Source: JBCDBY01 sp039182715
GTDB lineage: Bacteria > Planctomycetota > PLA2
Length of the DNA stretch: 12,288 bases
Assembly: GCA_039182715.1 (NCBI GenBank)
Contig: JBCDBY010000116.1
Location: 1-12,288 of the forward strand
Reading direction: 5' to 3'
Shown one piece after another: positions 6,550 through 12,288 of the stretch. Each line of letters starts with the position of its first letter. Position 1 is the stretch's first letter. Under the pieces are notes generated by a model. The model was given only the letters and a program-made list of their open reading frames with translations, did no database searches and had not been told where the DNA came from. A program made the position numbers and the translations under genes.

Positions 6550-8433
6550 GTGACGAACCGAACTCGAGCCGACCGATACTTCGTCGCCCGAACGCGACGG
6601 TCCATCCCGCTGCGAGCCTCGATCCTGCTCGTCCTCGCCTGTATCGAAATCGCCGGCGCCGACGACTCCTGGCCCATGCGGGGAGGCAATGCTGCCCGCA
6701 ACGCGCGCATGGAGGATTTGCCTGCCACGCTTCCTTCGCAACCGTTCTGGCGACACGGGCTGCACGAGCGCGACGCTCGCTGGGTCTGGTGGCAGTCGCA
6801 CGATGGTGGTCGATGGATGCGCTTGGCGCCCGACCGCGAGCCGGGTCGTGCCACGGCCTATCGGATGGTCGCGAATCTCGAGTTTCCGTATCCAGTCCAT
6901 CGCCCCACCGTCGGCCAGGGACTCGTTACCTCTCAGGATGGGCTTGAGATTGTCCGACGCCTCGTCGGGACGGGATTACACACCCCGTTCACGACTCGGA
7001 CTCGGTATCGCTACCCGGTGGGAGTTGGGCTCAACCAGCCTCCACGCATTCCGATCCAATACGTACGTCCGTCTCTCTTCGGCCCCCTCGTTCCCGGGTA
7101 CGACGCCCGCTACCGCTTCTCTTACGTCGGGCTCGGGAGCGCCATGAGCCACGCCGACTTCGTCGTCTACTGTGGGGAGCGAACGGCTGTCGGTCTGCTC
7201 GGGGAGTGCGGTCGCACGGCCTGGATGTGGGAGCGTGACTTGCCGGCAACGGAGGTGTTTCTGGATGCGAGGCGACGAAAGATCTGGGATGCCGACACCA
7301 GGGCCAGGAAAGACGCACGGTTTCTCGGCGTCGGCGTTCGGTCCGGCTCCAGGATTTTCACCGTGGTCGCGTCCCGTAGCCTCGATCTCTGGTGTCTCTC
7401 CGTTTCCACGGGTGAAGTTGCGTGGCGAGCCAGCCTTGACGAGGTCGGTCCGTGGAAGGGTCCGCGGGGAGCGTCGGTCGCCGTTGCCGACGGCGTGGCC
7501 TACTGCTGCACCGAGTCAGGCGTCGTCGCCGCCGTGCGGGACGGCGAAGTCCTCTGGCGACAGCGCTTCGACTCCACGAAGCCGGGGTTCGCGTTCAACG
7601 ATCCCGTCATCGTCGGTCGACGGGTGGTGGTCGCGCCACGGTCCGGCGCGCGCGTCGCGGCGTACGACCGGACCAAGGGTTCGGTCCTATGGACATGGAC
7701 TCCGCCGGCGCCGCCGGGCCGTCTCGCGTACATCGCCGGCGCGACCCAGGACACCGTCGTCCTGGCCGGTTCCTGCGTCGCCGCCCTCGATCTCGAGTCC
7801 GGAAAGCCCCGTTGGGGCCCCCGCCGCCTCCCCGGCACACCTTACGGCCGCGGGTTCGTGGGCCGCCGACAGGTCTTCGTGCCGACGAAAGGCGAGCGCG
7901 CGACCATCGAGCGTTTCGATCTCGAGACCGGCGCCTCGGGGAAGCCACTGCGCTTCGAGCTATCCCGACTCGGCAACCTGCTGTGGATGGATGGGCGACT
8001 AATCGTGTCCAACGAGGACGAGGTCATGTGCTTTACGACCTTGGAGCGGGAGCGAACCCGGCCCAACTCACCACTGGATCAAGCGATCGTCGCCGTCCGC
8101 CATGGCTCCGCCGAGACGGCGGCTGCGCACTTTCGAGAGCTGATGGACAATTCACCGCAACGATGGAGGGCTCGAAACATCCGCTCCCTCGCGCTCGAGG
8201 AATTTCTGCGCCGCGCGCGCAAACGCAAGGACGAGAAGGCGCTGGCGCAGGCAGGGCGCTTCGCCACGGCTCCCCAAACGAAGGCGCTCGTCGATATCGT
8301 GGCCGCCGAGTTGCTCGGCGGCGCGGAACGCGAGGCTGCCCTCGCACGACTCCGCGCAGCCCGCGTGGACGTGGTGCTGAACGACGAGGTCATGCGTTCC
8401 GACCGTGCCGCTCGAATGCTGGATCAGAATTGA
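6550..8433 (+). CDS. Exported PQQ/BamB-like beta-propeller protein
   Basis: This 627-residue protein starts at GTG (6550), preceded by a GGGGGA purine run. A long basic N-region and hydrophobic core (ASILLVLACIEIAGA, about 23-37) form a signal peptide. Right after it, SWPMRGGNAARNARM is the opening typical of pyrroloquinoline-quinone-type WD-like propellers. Repeats of the 'D-x-x-(T/S)G-x-(V/L)-x-W' type follow: LSVSTGEVAWRASL (283-296), VAAVRDGEVLWRQRF, VAAYDRTKGSVLWTW, VAALDLESGKPRWG and IERFDLETGASGKP (to about 466). Residues about 505-627 are mostly helical and Ala/Arg-rich (AETAAAHFRELM, ALEEFLRRARKRKDEKALAQ), like TPR or solenoid repeats. The family serves in scaffolding or quinoprotein catalysis. 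No PQQ-ligand set can be pointed to, so a binding or scaffold role is more likely. Confidence 0.75.
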   Translation: MTNRTRADRYFVARTRRSIPLRASILLVLACIEIAGADDSWPMRGGNAARNARMEDLPATLPSQPFWRHGLHERDARWVWWQSHDGGRWMRLAPDREPGRATAYRMVANLEFPYPVHRPTVGQGLVTSQDGLEIVRRLVGTGLHTPFTTRTRYRYPVGVGLNQPPRIPIQYVRPSLFGPLVPGYDARYRFSYVGLGSAMSHADFVVYCGERTAVGLLGECGRTAWMWERDLPATEVFLDARRRKIWDADTRARKDARFLGVGVRSGSRIFTVVASRSLDLWCLSVSTGEVAWRASLDEVGPWKGPRGASVAVADGVAYCCTESGVVAAVRDGEVLWRQRFDSTKPGFAFNDPVIVGRRVVVAPRSGARVAAYDRTKGSVLWTWTPPAPPGRLAYIAGATQDTVVLAGSCVAALDLESGKPRWGPRRLPGTPYGRGFVGRRQVFVPTKGERATIERFDLETGASGKPLRFELSRLGNLLWMDGRLIVSNEDEVMCFTTLERERTRPNSPLDQAIVAVRHGSAETAAAHFRELMDNSPQRWRARNIRSLALEEFLRRARKRKDEKALAQAGRFATAPQTKALVDIVAAELLGGAEREAALARLRAARVDVVLNDEVMRSDRAARMLDQN

Positions 8434-8454
8434 CGGGCACCGAGCAGATCGTCC

Positions 8455-8808
8455 CTACCCGACTTCGACGCGCGTAAGTCGCCCGTCATCGTCGAAGTAG
8501 AGGCGCTCCCTGCCGCGGCGTTCCGTCCACTCGCCGGAGTCGGGATCCGCGTGCCGCGCGAGGAACTCGAACTCCACGCCGCCGCCGTCGATCGGGCGGT
8601 ACTCCGCCACTTCCCAGTAAATGTCCGGACGCGCGGCGAAAAACGCGCGCATCATCGACTCGATCGCGGCACGGCCCTCGTGCGCGCCGACGTTGCGCGA
8701 CTCGTAGACGGCGTCGTCGGAGAACATCGCGAAGATCGCCTCGAGGTCGTGGGCGTTGGAGAGCTCCAGGTAGGTGCGCGCGAGCTCGATGCGTCGGGCG
8801 TCGTCCAT
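8455..8808 (-). CDS. NTF2/SnoaL-like cone-fold protein
   Basis: This 117-residue protein matches SnoaL-like/NTF2-like polypeptides in length and order. An N-terminal helix pair (ARTYLELSNAHDLEAIFAMF, about 10-29) is followed by DDAVYESRNVGAHEGRAAI (31-49), a helix MMRAFFAARPDI (52-63), then strands YWEVAEYRPIDGGGVEFEFL and RERLYFDDDGRLTRVEV at the C-terminus. These proteins are cavity folds that are small enzymes, ligand binders or dimer modules. No catalytic Asp/His pair is certain. It has no signal peptide, so it is cytoplasmic, unlike the exported products encoded just upstream. Its ATG lies only two bases after the stop of the helical protein (TAG-CG-ATG), which indicates translational coupling. 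It is last in the TetR-associated operon. Confidence 0.8.
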   Translation of the reverse strand: MDDARRIELARTYLELSNAHDLEAIFAMFSDDAVYESRNVGAHEGRAAIESMMRAFFAARPDIYWEVAEYRPIDGGGVEFEFLARHADPDSGEWTERRGRERLYFDDDGRLTRVEVG

Positions 8809-8810
8809 CG

Positions 8811-9506
8811 CTACCGGCCCGCCATCTGTTCCATACGCTGCGCCATGCGACGGCCGATCTCGGCGGATGTGACCGCGGTGTCGGCCTTCGCCTGCTGGAT
8901 CCGCGCATCGAGGAGCTCTTCGACCGTCTCCTTGCCCTGCTCCACCATCGGCTTGAGCAGCTTCACGCGACGGTCCGCGTAGGCCTTGCGGAGCTTCGCC
9001 TGCTCCCACTTGCGGTCGGCGTTCAGGGTCCAGTAGCCGCGCGGCGGGTCCTTCATCGCCGCCGCCTTCTCGTGGAAGGTCAGCCGGAGCGTCGCAGCGT
9101 CGGCCGCCTCCTGCCTCTTCAGCAGCTTCAGCTCCGTCAGCTTGCCCGCCTCGAAGCTCTTCTGCGCCAGCGCGCGGCGCTGCGTCTCGATCTCGGCGAT
9201 CTTGCGCACCATCGGGACCAGCTTCGTCATGCGCAGGACTTCGCGGGCGGTCCCCTGTTCGCCCACCTCCTCCAGCGCGGCGACGGCCAGCTGCGCATCG
9301 AGATCGAAGCGTGCGGCTTCGAGAGCTTCCTCCTGCGTGCGTTGCCCGCTCTCATGCGCGGCGCGAACCATGCGCGCCTTCTGCGCTGCCAGCGCGGCGA
9401 CCTTGCGCGCGCCTTCGAGCCGCACGCGGTTGAGCTCGTCGAGCGGGTCCTTGGTCTGTGCGACGAGCGGAGCGGCGAGGACGAGGAGGGCGATCGTGCG
9501 GAGCAT
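8811..9506 (-). CDS. Exported helical protein with three TolC-like repeats
   Basis: This 231-residue protein has a signal peptide (MLRTIALLVLAAPLVAQ, cleavage probably after LVA, residue 16). The mature part is almost entirely helical and charged, with a likely coiled coil. Three segments repeat one pattern about 65-70 residues apart: AHESGQRTQEEALEAARFDL (50-69), SFEAGKLTELKLLKRQEAAD (117-136) and MVEQGKETVEELLDARIQQA (187-206). Each has a 'E-x-G-K/Q-x-T-x-x-x-L-L-x-A' turn, as in the helical hairpins of TolC-family efflux proteins. There is no beta-barrel segment, so it is not a TolC channel. It sits 31 bases downstream of the duplicated lipoprotein gene. A GAGGAGGG site lies 14 bases before the ATG, a rather long spacing. 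The function may be periplasmic spacer or scaffold. Confidence 0.72.
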   Translation of the reverse strand: MLRTIALLVLAAPLVAQTKDPLDELNRVRLEGARKVAALAAQKARMVRAAHESGQRTQEEALEAARFDLDAQLAVAALEEVGEQGTAREVLRMTKLVPMVRKIAEIETQRRALAQKSFEAGKLTELKLLKRQEAADAATLRLTFHEKAAAMKDPPRGYWTLNADRKWEQAKLRKAYADRRVKLLKPMVEQGKETVEELLDARIQQAKADTAVTSAEIGRRMAQRMEQMAGR

Positions 9507-9537
9507 GCCCCAGCATAGCGCCCTCCTCGCCACGCAC

Positions 9538-10608
9538 CTACCCGCCCCAATGCCGCTGCACGCGCAGGACCGCGAGCTGGGTGCACGCCGCGGGCGTCCT
9601 GGGATCAATCGTATTGAAGTCCGCCTTGTGCGAGTTCTGGTAGTCGACCACCACGAACTCGCCCGCCCCGGTGAACAGGAAGGTGTGCACCGCGAAGGGC
9701 TCCTCCTTCATCGGCGTCTTCACATAGTGCGCAAAGAGCACGTAGTCCGCCTTCACGGGGCTCTTCTTCAGGTCGGCCTGGATCGCACGGGCGGCGGACC
9801 AGAGCACCTTCTGCTGATTCATGCTGCCGGTGAAGGCGAACTTGCGCACGTCCTTCGACGCCGAGACCTGCCCCAACGCCTCGAGTGCGCGCGATAGCGA
9901 CGCCGACTCCTTCGAGGAGTAGGTGTCCCCCACACGCACCGGGTAGACGACAAGCGAGGGACGCGCGTCCTTCGACAGCGCGGCCGCACGCTTGCGCATC
10001 GCGGCGAGCTCCGCCTCGGACGCGACGCCGGCGTCGGCATCCATCGCCCTCTCGTGCCTGCTTCGCGGCGCGCCCTTGCGGAACGGATCGTCGAGCGCCA
10101 TCGGGCGCTTCAGCCGCTCCACCATGAGCACGGTGCAGGTCATCGGGTTGCTCGGCCGAATGCGGTCGAAATCGCGGTCGCCCTTCTTCTGGCAATCCGA
10201 CCAGACGACCTCGCCGTTCGCGTTCACGAGCACCGAACGCACCTCGTCGACACCGCGCTTCGGCGAGCCGACGTAGGCGCCGACCAGCACGTAGTCGGAG
10301 GCGGGCGACTTGGCCTTCACCGACGCGGCGACTTCGTTCGCCCACGGGTCGAGCGACTGGCTCGCGTCGGCGCTCCACGCCCTCTCGCTCACCTCCACGC
10401 GCTGCATGCCGCCGCGCTCGAGCATCGACGCGACCACGCGCGCCACCTCGACGCGCGGCTGTCCCGCCAGATCGACCGGGTAGACCGTCACCGACGCCTC
10501 GTGCGGAATGGAGACCGTCGGGCCCTCTTCCTGCTTCGCCGCGCCGTTCGAGCAGGCGGCCAGCAGCATGGCCAAGCCCCCCACCCATCGTTTGACTCGA
10601 TTTCTCAT
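9538..10608 (-). CDS. Lipoprotein made of two copies of one domain
   Basis: This 356-residue protein has a lipoprotein signal ending LAAC (Cys19). Two homologous units follow, about residues 38-168 and 217-352. Matching blocks are VTVYPV/LVVYPV, DYVLVGAYVGSP/DYVLFAHYVKTP, VNANGEVVWSDCQ/FTGAGEFVVVDYQ, and DRDFDRIRPSNPMTCTVL/KADFNTIDPRTPAACTQL. One Cys (158/342) is at the same place in both. The linker (about 170-216) is charged and helical. The 'ADYVL-G-x-Y ... A-x-GE-V-W' layout loosely recalls CsgG/LpoB-type envelope lipoproteins, but I do not assign it. The start is well supported: GGAGGGAG lies 7 bases before the ATG at 10608, and a TetR-type operator lies just upstream of that. It is first in the operon with the helical and NTF2-like genes. 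Confidence 0.78.
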   Translation of the reverse strand: MRNRVKRWVGGLAMLLAACSNGAAKQEEGPTVSIPHEASVTVYPVDLAGQPRVEVARVVASMLERGGMQRVEVSERAWSADASQSLDPWANEVAASVKAKSPASDYVLVGAYVGSPKRGVDEVRSVLVNANGEVVWSDCQKKGDRDFDRIRPSNPMTCTVLMVERLKRPMALDDPFRKGAPRSRHERAMDADAGVASEAELAAMRKRAAALSKDARPSLVVYPVRVGDTYSSKESASLSRALEALGQVSASKDVRKFAFTGSMNQQKVLWSAARAIQADLKKSPVKADYVLFAHYVKTPMKEEPFAVHTFLFTGAGEFVVVDYQNSHKADFNTIDPRTPAACTQLAVLRVQRHWGG

Positions 10609-10615
10609 CCTCGTT

Positions 10616-10623
10616 CTCCCTCC
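10616..10623 (-). promoter_or_regulatory. Shine-Dalgarno of the duplicated lipoprotein gene
   Basis: The minus strand reads GGAGGGAG with a 7-base spacer (AACGAGG) before the ATG at 10608. It is the best ribosome binding site in the window. It fixes the start against an in-frame upstream codon at 10641, which would lie inside the operator. Confidence 0.75.
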
Positions 10624-10628
10624 GCGCC

Positions 10629-10646
10629 TGTAAGTATCCACTTACA
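10629..10646 (-). promoter_or_regulatory. TetR operator upstream of lipoprotein operon
   Basis: TGTAAGT-ATCC-ACTTACA is a perfect 7-bp inverted repeat with a 4-base centre. The same half-sites with the same spacing occur upstream of tetR (11268-11287). On the minus strand the centre reads GATACT, a 4-of-6 match to a -10 box, so a bound repressor would cover the promoter. It ends about 20 bases before the lipoprotein ATG. Operator identity is inferred from the repeated motif and adjacency to tetR. Confidence 0.75.
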
Positions 10647-10654
10647 CTTCTTCC

Positions 10655-10672
10655 AAAAAAACTCGTTACGAG
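10655..10672 (-). terminator. Weak stem with T7 tract at end of tetR
   Basis: On the minus strand CTCG-TAA-CGAG is followed immediately by seven T. The loop is the tetR stop codon. The stem is only 4 bp, so termination would be inefficient, but it could partly separate tetR transcription from the lipoprotein operon, which has its own operator. The A/T tract could instead serve as an upstream promoter element. Confidence 0.3.
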
Positions 10673-11253
10673 GTCTTCGCCTCGATCAGGACTCGTCCGA
10701 TCTGCTCCCAGAGACGACGACGATCGTCGTTCGAGAGCAGTCCCAGGTCGCGGCCGATACTGGTCACGGTGCCCATGCCCAGAATGGCCCAGGCGCTCAG
10801 ATCGGCGCCCACACGCTTCATCTTGCCGCCCTTCTCCGCGCGATGCTCCTCGAGCCGCCGCTGCACGAACGACTGATAGCGGCCGTACATGCGGCGCAGC
10901 GCCTGGCGGATCTCTTCGTCGTCGGTTTCCATCAAGCCGGCGAAAATGATGCGATAGAGACCGAACTCGCCGTGGTGCTCCGCCTCGCACGCGAGCACCC
11001 GCTCCGCCGCGGTGCGGCCATCGCCGTTCTCGGCCAGCAACTCCTCCCAGAGCTGCGCCGACAGGTCGTAGACGTACTCGATGGCGTCCACGAACATCGC
11101 CCGCTTGTCCTTCCAGAGGCGGTAGAGAATGTTCTCCTGCACTTCGCAGCGGCGGGCCAACTCGGCCGTCGTGGCACGACGGAATCCGAGCTCCGAGAAC
11201 GCCCGCGCGAGGACGGGAATCAGCTCCTGCTTGCGCTCCTGGCTGTCGGGCAT
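10666..11253 (-). CDS. TetR/AcrR-family transcriptional regulator
   Basis: This 195-residue protein has the standard TetR layout. The N-terminal helix-turn-helix domain (KQELIPVLARAFSELGFRRA, then TTAELARRCEVQENILYRLW and KDKRAMFVDAI, about 8-58) is followed by an all-helical ligand-binding and dimerisation domain (about 60-190). The recognition helix is around VQENILYRLWKDK (38-50). The ATG at 11253 precedes the domain directly; the open frame upstream to 11436 is rejected because it would cross the operator. A perfect inverted repeat lies 15 bases upstream of the ATG, and the same repeat precedes the next gene downstream. Autoregulation plus control of the lipoprotein operon is therefore likely. 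The ligand is unknown, and no efflux pump or metabolic gene adjoins. Confidence 0.92.
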   Translation of the reverse strand: MPDSQERKQELIPVLARAFSELGFRRATTAELARRCEVQENILYRLWKDKRAMFVDAIEYVYDLSAQLWEELLAENGDGRTAAERVLACEAEHHGEFGLYRIIFAGLMETDDEEIRQALRRMYGRYQSFVQRRLEEHRAEKGGKMKRVGADLSAWAILGMGTVTSIGRDLGLLSNDDRRRLWEQIGRVLIEAKTS

Positions 11254-11267
11254 CGGCGGGCCCCCTG

Positions 11268-11287
11268 CTGTAAGTGAACACTTACAG
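11268..11287 (-). promoter_or_regulatory. TetR operator upstream of tetR
   Basis: CTGTAAGTG-AA-CACTTACAG is a 9-bp perfect inverted repeat with a 2-base centre. It contains the same TGTAAGT-N4-ACTTACA core found at 10629-10646. It lies between the tetR start and a consensus TTGACA -35 box on the minus strand, where a repressor would block the -10 region. Confidence 0.82.
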
Positions 11288-11306
11288 TCTCGCCAGGCTG
11301 CGGGGA

Positions 11307-11335
11307 TTGTCAAGCTCTGCATGGAGAGAAATACA
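11307..11335 (+). promoter_or_regulatory. Candidate promoter for the pseudopilin gene
   Basis: TTGTCA (11307-11312, 5 of 6 to TTGACA) is followed after 17 bases by AATACA (11330-11335, weak). It overlaps the minus-strand -35 of tetR. The leader that would follow is about 100 bases long and contains GCGGCC-GCCGG-GGCCGC (11340-11356), a 6-bp GC stem. Confidence 0.3.
11308..11313 (-). promoter_or_regulatory. Consensus -35 box for tetR
   Basis: The minus strand reads TTGACA. At 17-18 bases downstream the sequence is AGACTG/GACTGT, a poor -10 that merges into the operator. A perfect -35 with the operator covering the -10 position fits an autorepressed promoter. Confidence 0.45.
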
Positions 11336-11436
11336 CGGGGCGGCCGCCGGGGCCGCAAAGTCTCAATCCGGGACACCCCCCGGGTTTCCATCCACCCCGA
11401 TTCCCCAGCCGCCGATGAGAGGGGTCCGGGGATCAC

Positions 11437-12105
11437 ATGGCAGCACGTAAAGGCTTCACTCTCATCGAACTCATGATCGTGATCGCGATCATCGCCATCA
11501 TTGCGGCGATCGCGATTCCGAACCTGCTCACGGCGCGCCTGAACGCCAACGAGACGACCGCCATCGCGACGTTGCGAAGCATCATCTCGGCGCAGGCGCA
11601 GTTCCAGGCGAGCGCGGTCGCCGACGAGGACGGCAACGGCACCGGAGAGTACGGCTTCTTCGGCGAGCTCTCCGGCGGCATCGGCGTGCGCGGCGGTTCG
11701 ACGCTGAACCCGCCGGTTCTCGCAACGTCGTTCCGGGCGTTCAACAACCTCGGCATCGTCGGGCGCGGCGGCTACCTGTTCGTCATGGGCCTGCCGGACG
11801 CGAACGGTGATGCGGTGCTGCAGAACGACTACGCCAACGTCGATCCCACGCTAGCCGAGACGACGTGGGCGTGCTACGCGTGGCCGTCCGCGTACGGCAC
11901 TTCCGGCAACCGCACGTTCTTCGTCAATCAGGCCGGCGACATCATCTTCACGGAGACGTCGGACTACTCGGGTTCGGGCGGCGGCGGCGCGCCGATGATC
12001 GCGGGCGCGGCATTGCGCGCCGGGGGCGGCGACGATTCGCTCACCGGCATCGTCGCCACCGGACTCACGGGCCGCGACGGCAACTTCTGGAAGCAGGTGG
12101 GATAG
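11437..12105 (+). CDS. Type IV pilin-like / pseudopilin (prepilin N-methylation motif)
   Basis: This 222-residue protein has a short basic leader MAARKG and the prepilin peptidase site G6|F7, followed by TLIELMIVIAIIAIIAAIAI (8-27). Glu11 is Glu5 of the mature protein, needed for assembly and methylation. The amphipathic helix continues as RLNANETTAIATLRSIISAQ (34-53). The globular part has an acidic loop DEDGNGTGEYGFFGE (63-77), two Cys-poor strand regions, ETTWACYAWPSAYGTSGNRT (141-160) and FFVNQAGDI (161-169). The last about 45 residues are Gly/Ala-rich (SGSGGGGAP, AALRAGGGDD). The protein is longer than major GspG. The pattern fits planctomycete-type prepilin-like proteins, recalled from memory. 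No secretion or pilus assembly genes lie in view. Confidence 0.9.
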   Translation: MAARKGFTLIELMIVIAIIAIIAAIAIPNLLTARLNANETTAIATLRSIISAQAQFQASAVADEDGNGTGEYGFFGELSGGIGVRGGSTLNPPVLATSFRAFNNLGIVGRGGYLFVMGLPDANGDAVLQNDYANVDPTLAETTWACYAWPSAYGTSGNRTFFVNQAGDIIFTETSDYSGSGGGGAPMIAGAALRAGGGDDSLTGIVATGLTGRDGNFWKQVG

Positions 12106-12108
12106 CGT

Positions 12109-12243
12109 GTGCAGAGAGCGCACGCTCTCTCTCGCTCTCCCACTCTGAAGAAAGACGACGAATCCGCGCGCAAGGCGGACTCCCAGCCGACGCCCCAGCC
12201 GGGGCAGCCGACGGAACCGCGCTTGCAACGACGCGGTGCATGA
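12109..12243 (+). CDS. Possible 44-residue charged ORF overlapping the next gene
   Basis: This frame begins at GTG three bases after the pilin stop and ends at a TGA that overlaps the next gene's ATG (ATGA). Its second half, LKKDDESARKADSQPTPQPG then QPTEPRLQRRGA, has mostly G/C third positions and looks like a real charged/Pro-rich tail. The first half runs through the hairpin at 12113-12130 and reads poorly. A CTG at 12145 could be the true start. Evidence is weak: the stop/start overlap and codon use only. Confidence 0.25.
   Translation: MQRAHALSRSPTLKKDDESARKADSQPTPQPGQPTEPRLQRRGA
12113..12130 (+). terminator. Hairpin after the pseudopilin gene
   Basis: AGAGAGC-GCAC-GCTCTCT (a 7-bp perfect stem and a tetraloop) starts 7 bases after the pilin stop codon. 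It is followed by a pyrimidine-rich CTCGCTCTCCCACTC rather than a clean T-run. A terminator or mRNA 3'-end stabiliser is likely. Confidence 0.5.
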
Positions 12244-12288
12244 CCCGCGCCCACGTCCTGCCCCTCCTGCTTCTCGCCGCGTGCGGCG
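12240..12288 (+). CDS. Start of a lipoprotein, cut by the window end
   Basis: The ATG at 12240 opens MTRAHVLPLLLLAACG, a compact lipoprotein signal with lipobox LAAC (Cys15). The window ends one residue later, so the mature protein is not visible. The ATG overlaps the TGA of the small frame upstream. It would be another lipid-anchored envelope protein, as is common here. Confidence 0.6.
   Translation, partial: MTRAHVLPLLLLAACG

Noticed and set aside
7456..7520. Adjacent Cys pair (Cys319-Cys320) in the propeller, reminiscent of the vicinal disulfide of quinoprotein dehydrogenases
   Set aside because: The surrounding YCCTESGVVAAV is an ordinary blade strand and does not match the dehydrogenase context. 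No accompanying PQQ or metal ligands could be identified.
7452..8477. 341-codon plus-strand frame inside the propeller gene
   Set aside because: It is Arg-rich noise. The propeller repeats are clear in the other frame.
10054..11277. 407-codon plus-strand frame antisense to tetR
   Set aside because: It reads as His/Arg/Leu-rich text typical of antisense of high-GC genes, and tetR on the other strand is certain.
9605..11281. 558-codon open frame on the minus strand through tetR and the lipoprotein gene
   Set aside because: The translation is dominated by Arg, Gly and Ala with no domain pattern. It crosses both operators and overlaps two well-supported genes in another frame. Long false frames are expected at this GC.
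11254..11436. N-terminal extension of the TetR protein by 61 residues
   Set aside because: It would place the operator and the -35 box inside the coding region, and it adds residues before a complete HTH domain.
1..12288. tRNA, rRNA, CRISPR array, insertion sequence or phage integration signals
   Set aside because: I looked on both strands for cloverleaf arms, spaced direct repeats, terminal inverted repeats with a transposase, and recombinase motifs, and found none that held up.

Overview
The window is high-GC bacterial chromosomal DNA that looks diderm. It has several lipoproteins with clear lipoboxes, one outer-membrane beta-barrel ending in Phe, and a type IV/type II pseudopilin. The pilin (a KG|FTLIELM start, then an 'RLNANET' helix and a 'GNRTFFVNQAGDI' block), a PQQ-type propeller that starts at a 'SWPMRGGNAAR' motif, and the many unnamed lipoproteins most resemble Planctomycetota. 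That placement rests on remembered family resemblance, not on a marker gene. No rRNA, tRNA, CRISPR array, transposase or phage gene was seen.

Layout. Bases 1-475 have lower GC and hold at most one tiny membrane ORF on the minus strand. A four-helix membrane protein (476-1045, +) runs toward an orphan TupA-like substrate-binding lipoprotein (1222-2052, -). A conserved hypothetical (2255-2653, +) runs toward a single-pass membrane protein (2689-3183, -). Next come a lipoprotein that appears to carry two tandem ExbD/TolR-like domains (3287-4153, +), a strong hairpin, and an outer-membrane barrel (4285-5124, +). Bases 5125-5362 seem to hold decayed minus-strand coding sequence. A large LptE-like lipoprotein (5363-6415, -) is divergent from a PQQ/BamB-like propeller protein (6550-8433, +).

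The most coherent unit lies at 8455-11287 on the minus strand. It is read as tetR (11253-10666), a lipoprotein made of two copies of one domain (10608-9538), a small exported helical protein with three TolC-like repeats (9506-8811), and an NTF2/SnoaL-like protein (8808-8455). The same operator, TGTAAGT-N4-ACTTACA, lies directly upstream of tetR and again directly upstream of the lipoprotein. This points to an autoregulated TetR switch controlling a small envelope operon with no obvious transporter or enzyme.

The right end holds the pseudopilin (11437-12105, +), a hairpin, a possible 44-residue ORF, and the start of another lipoprotein cut by the window edge. Most genes have no assigned function. 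Recurring themes are export, lipid anchoring and internal domain duplication.
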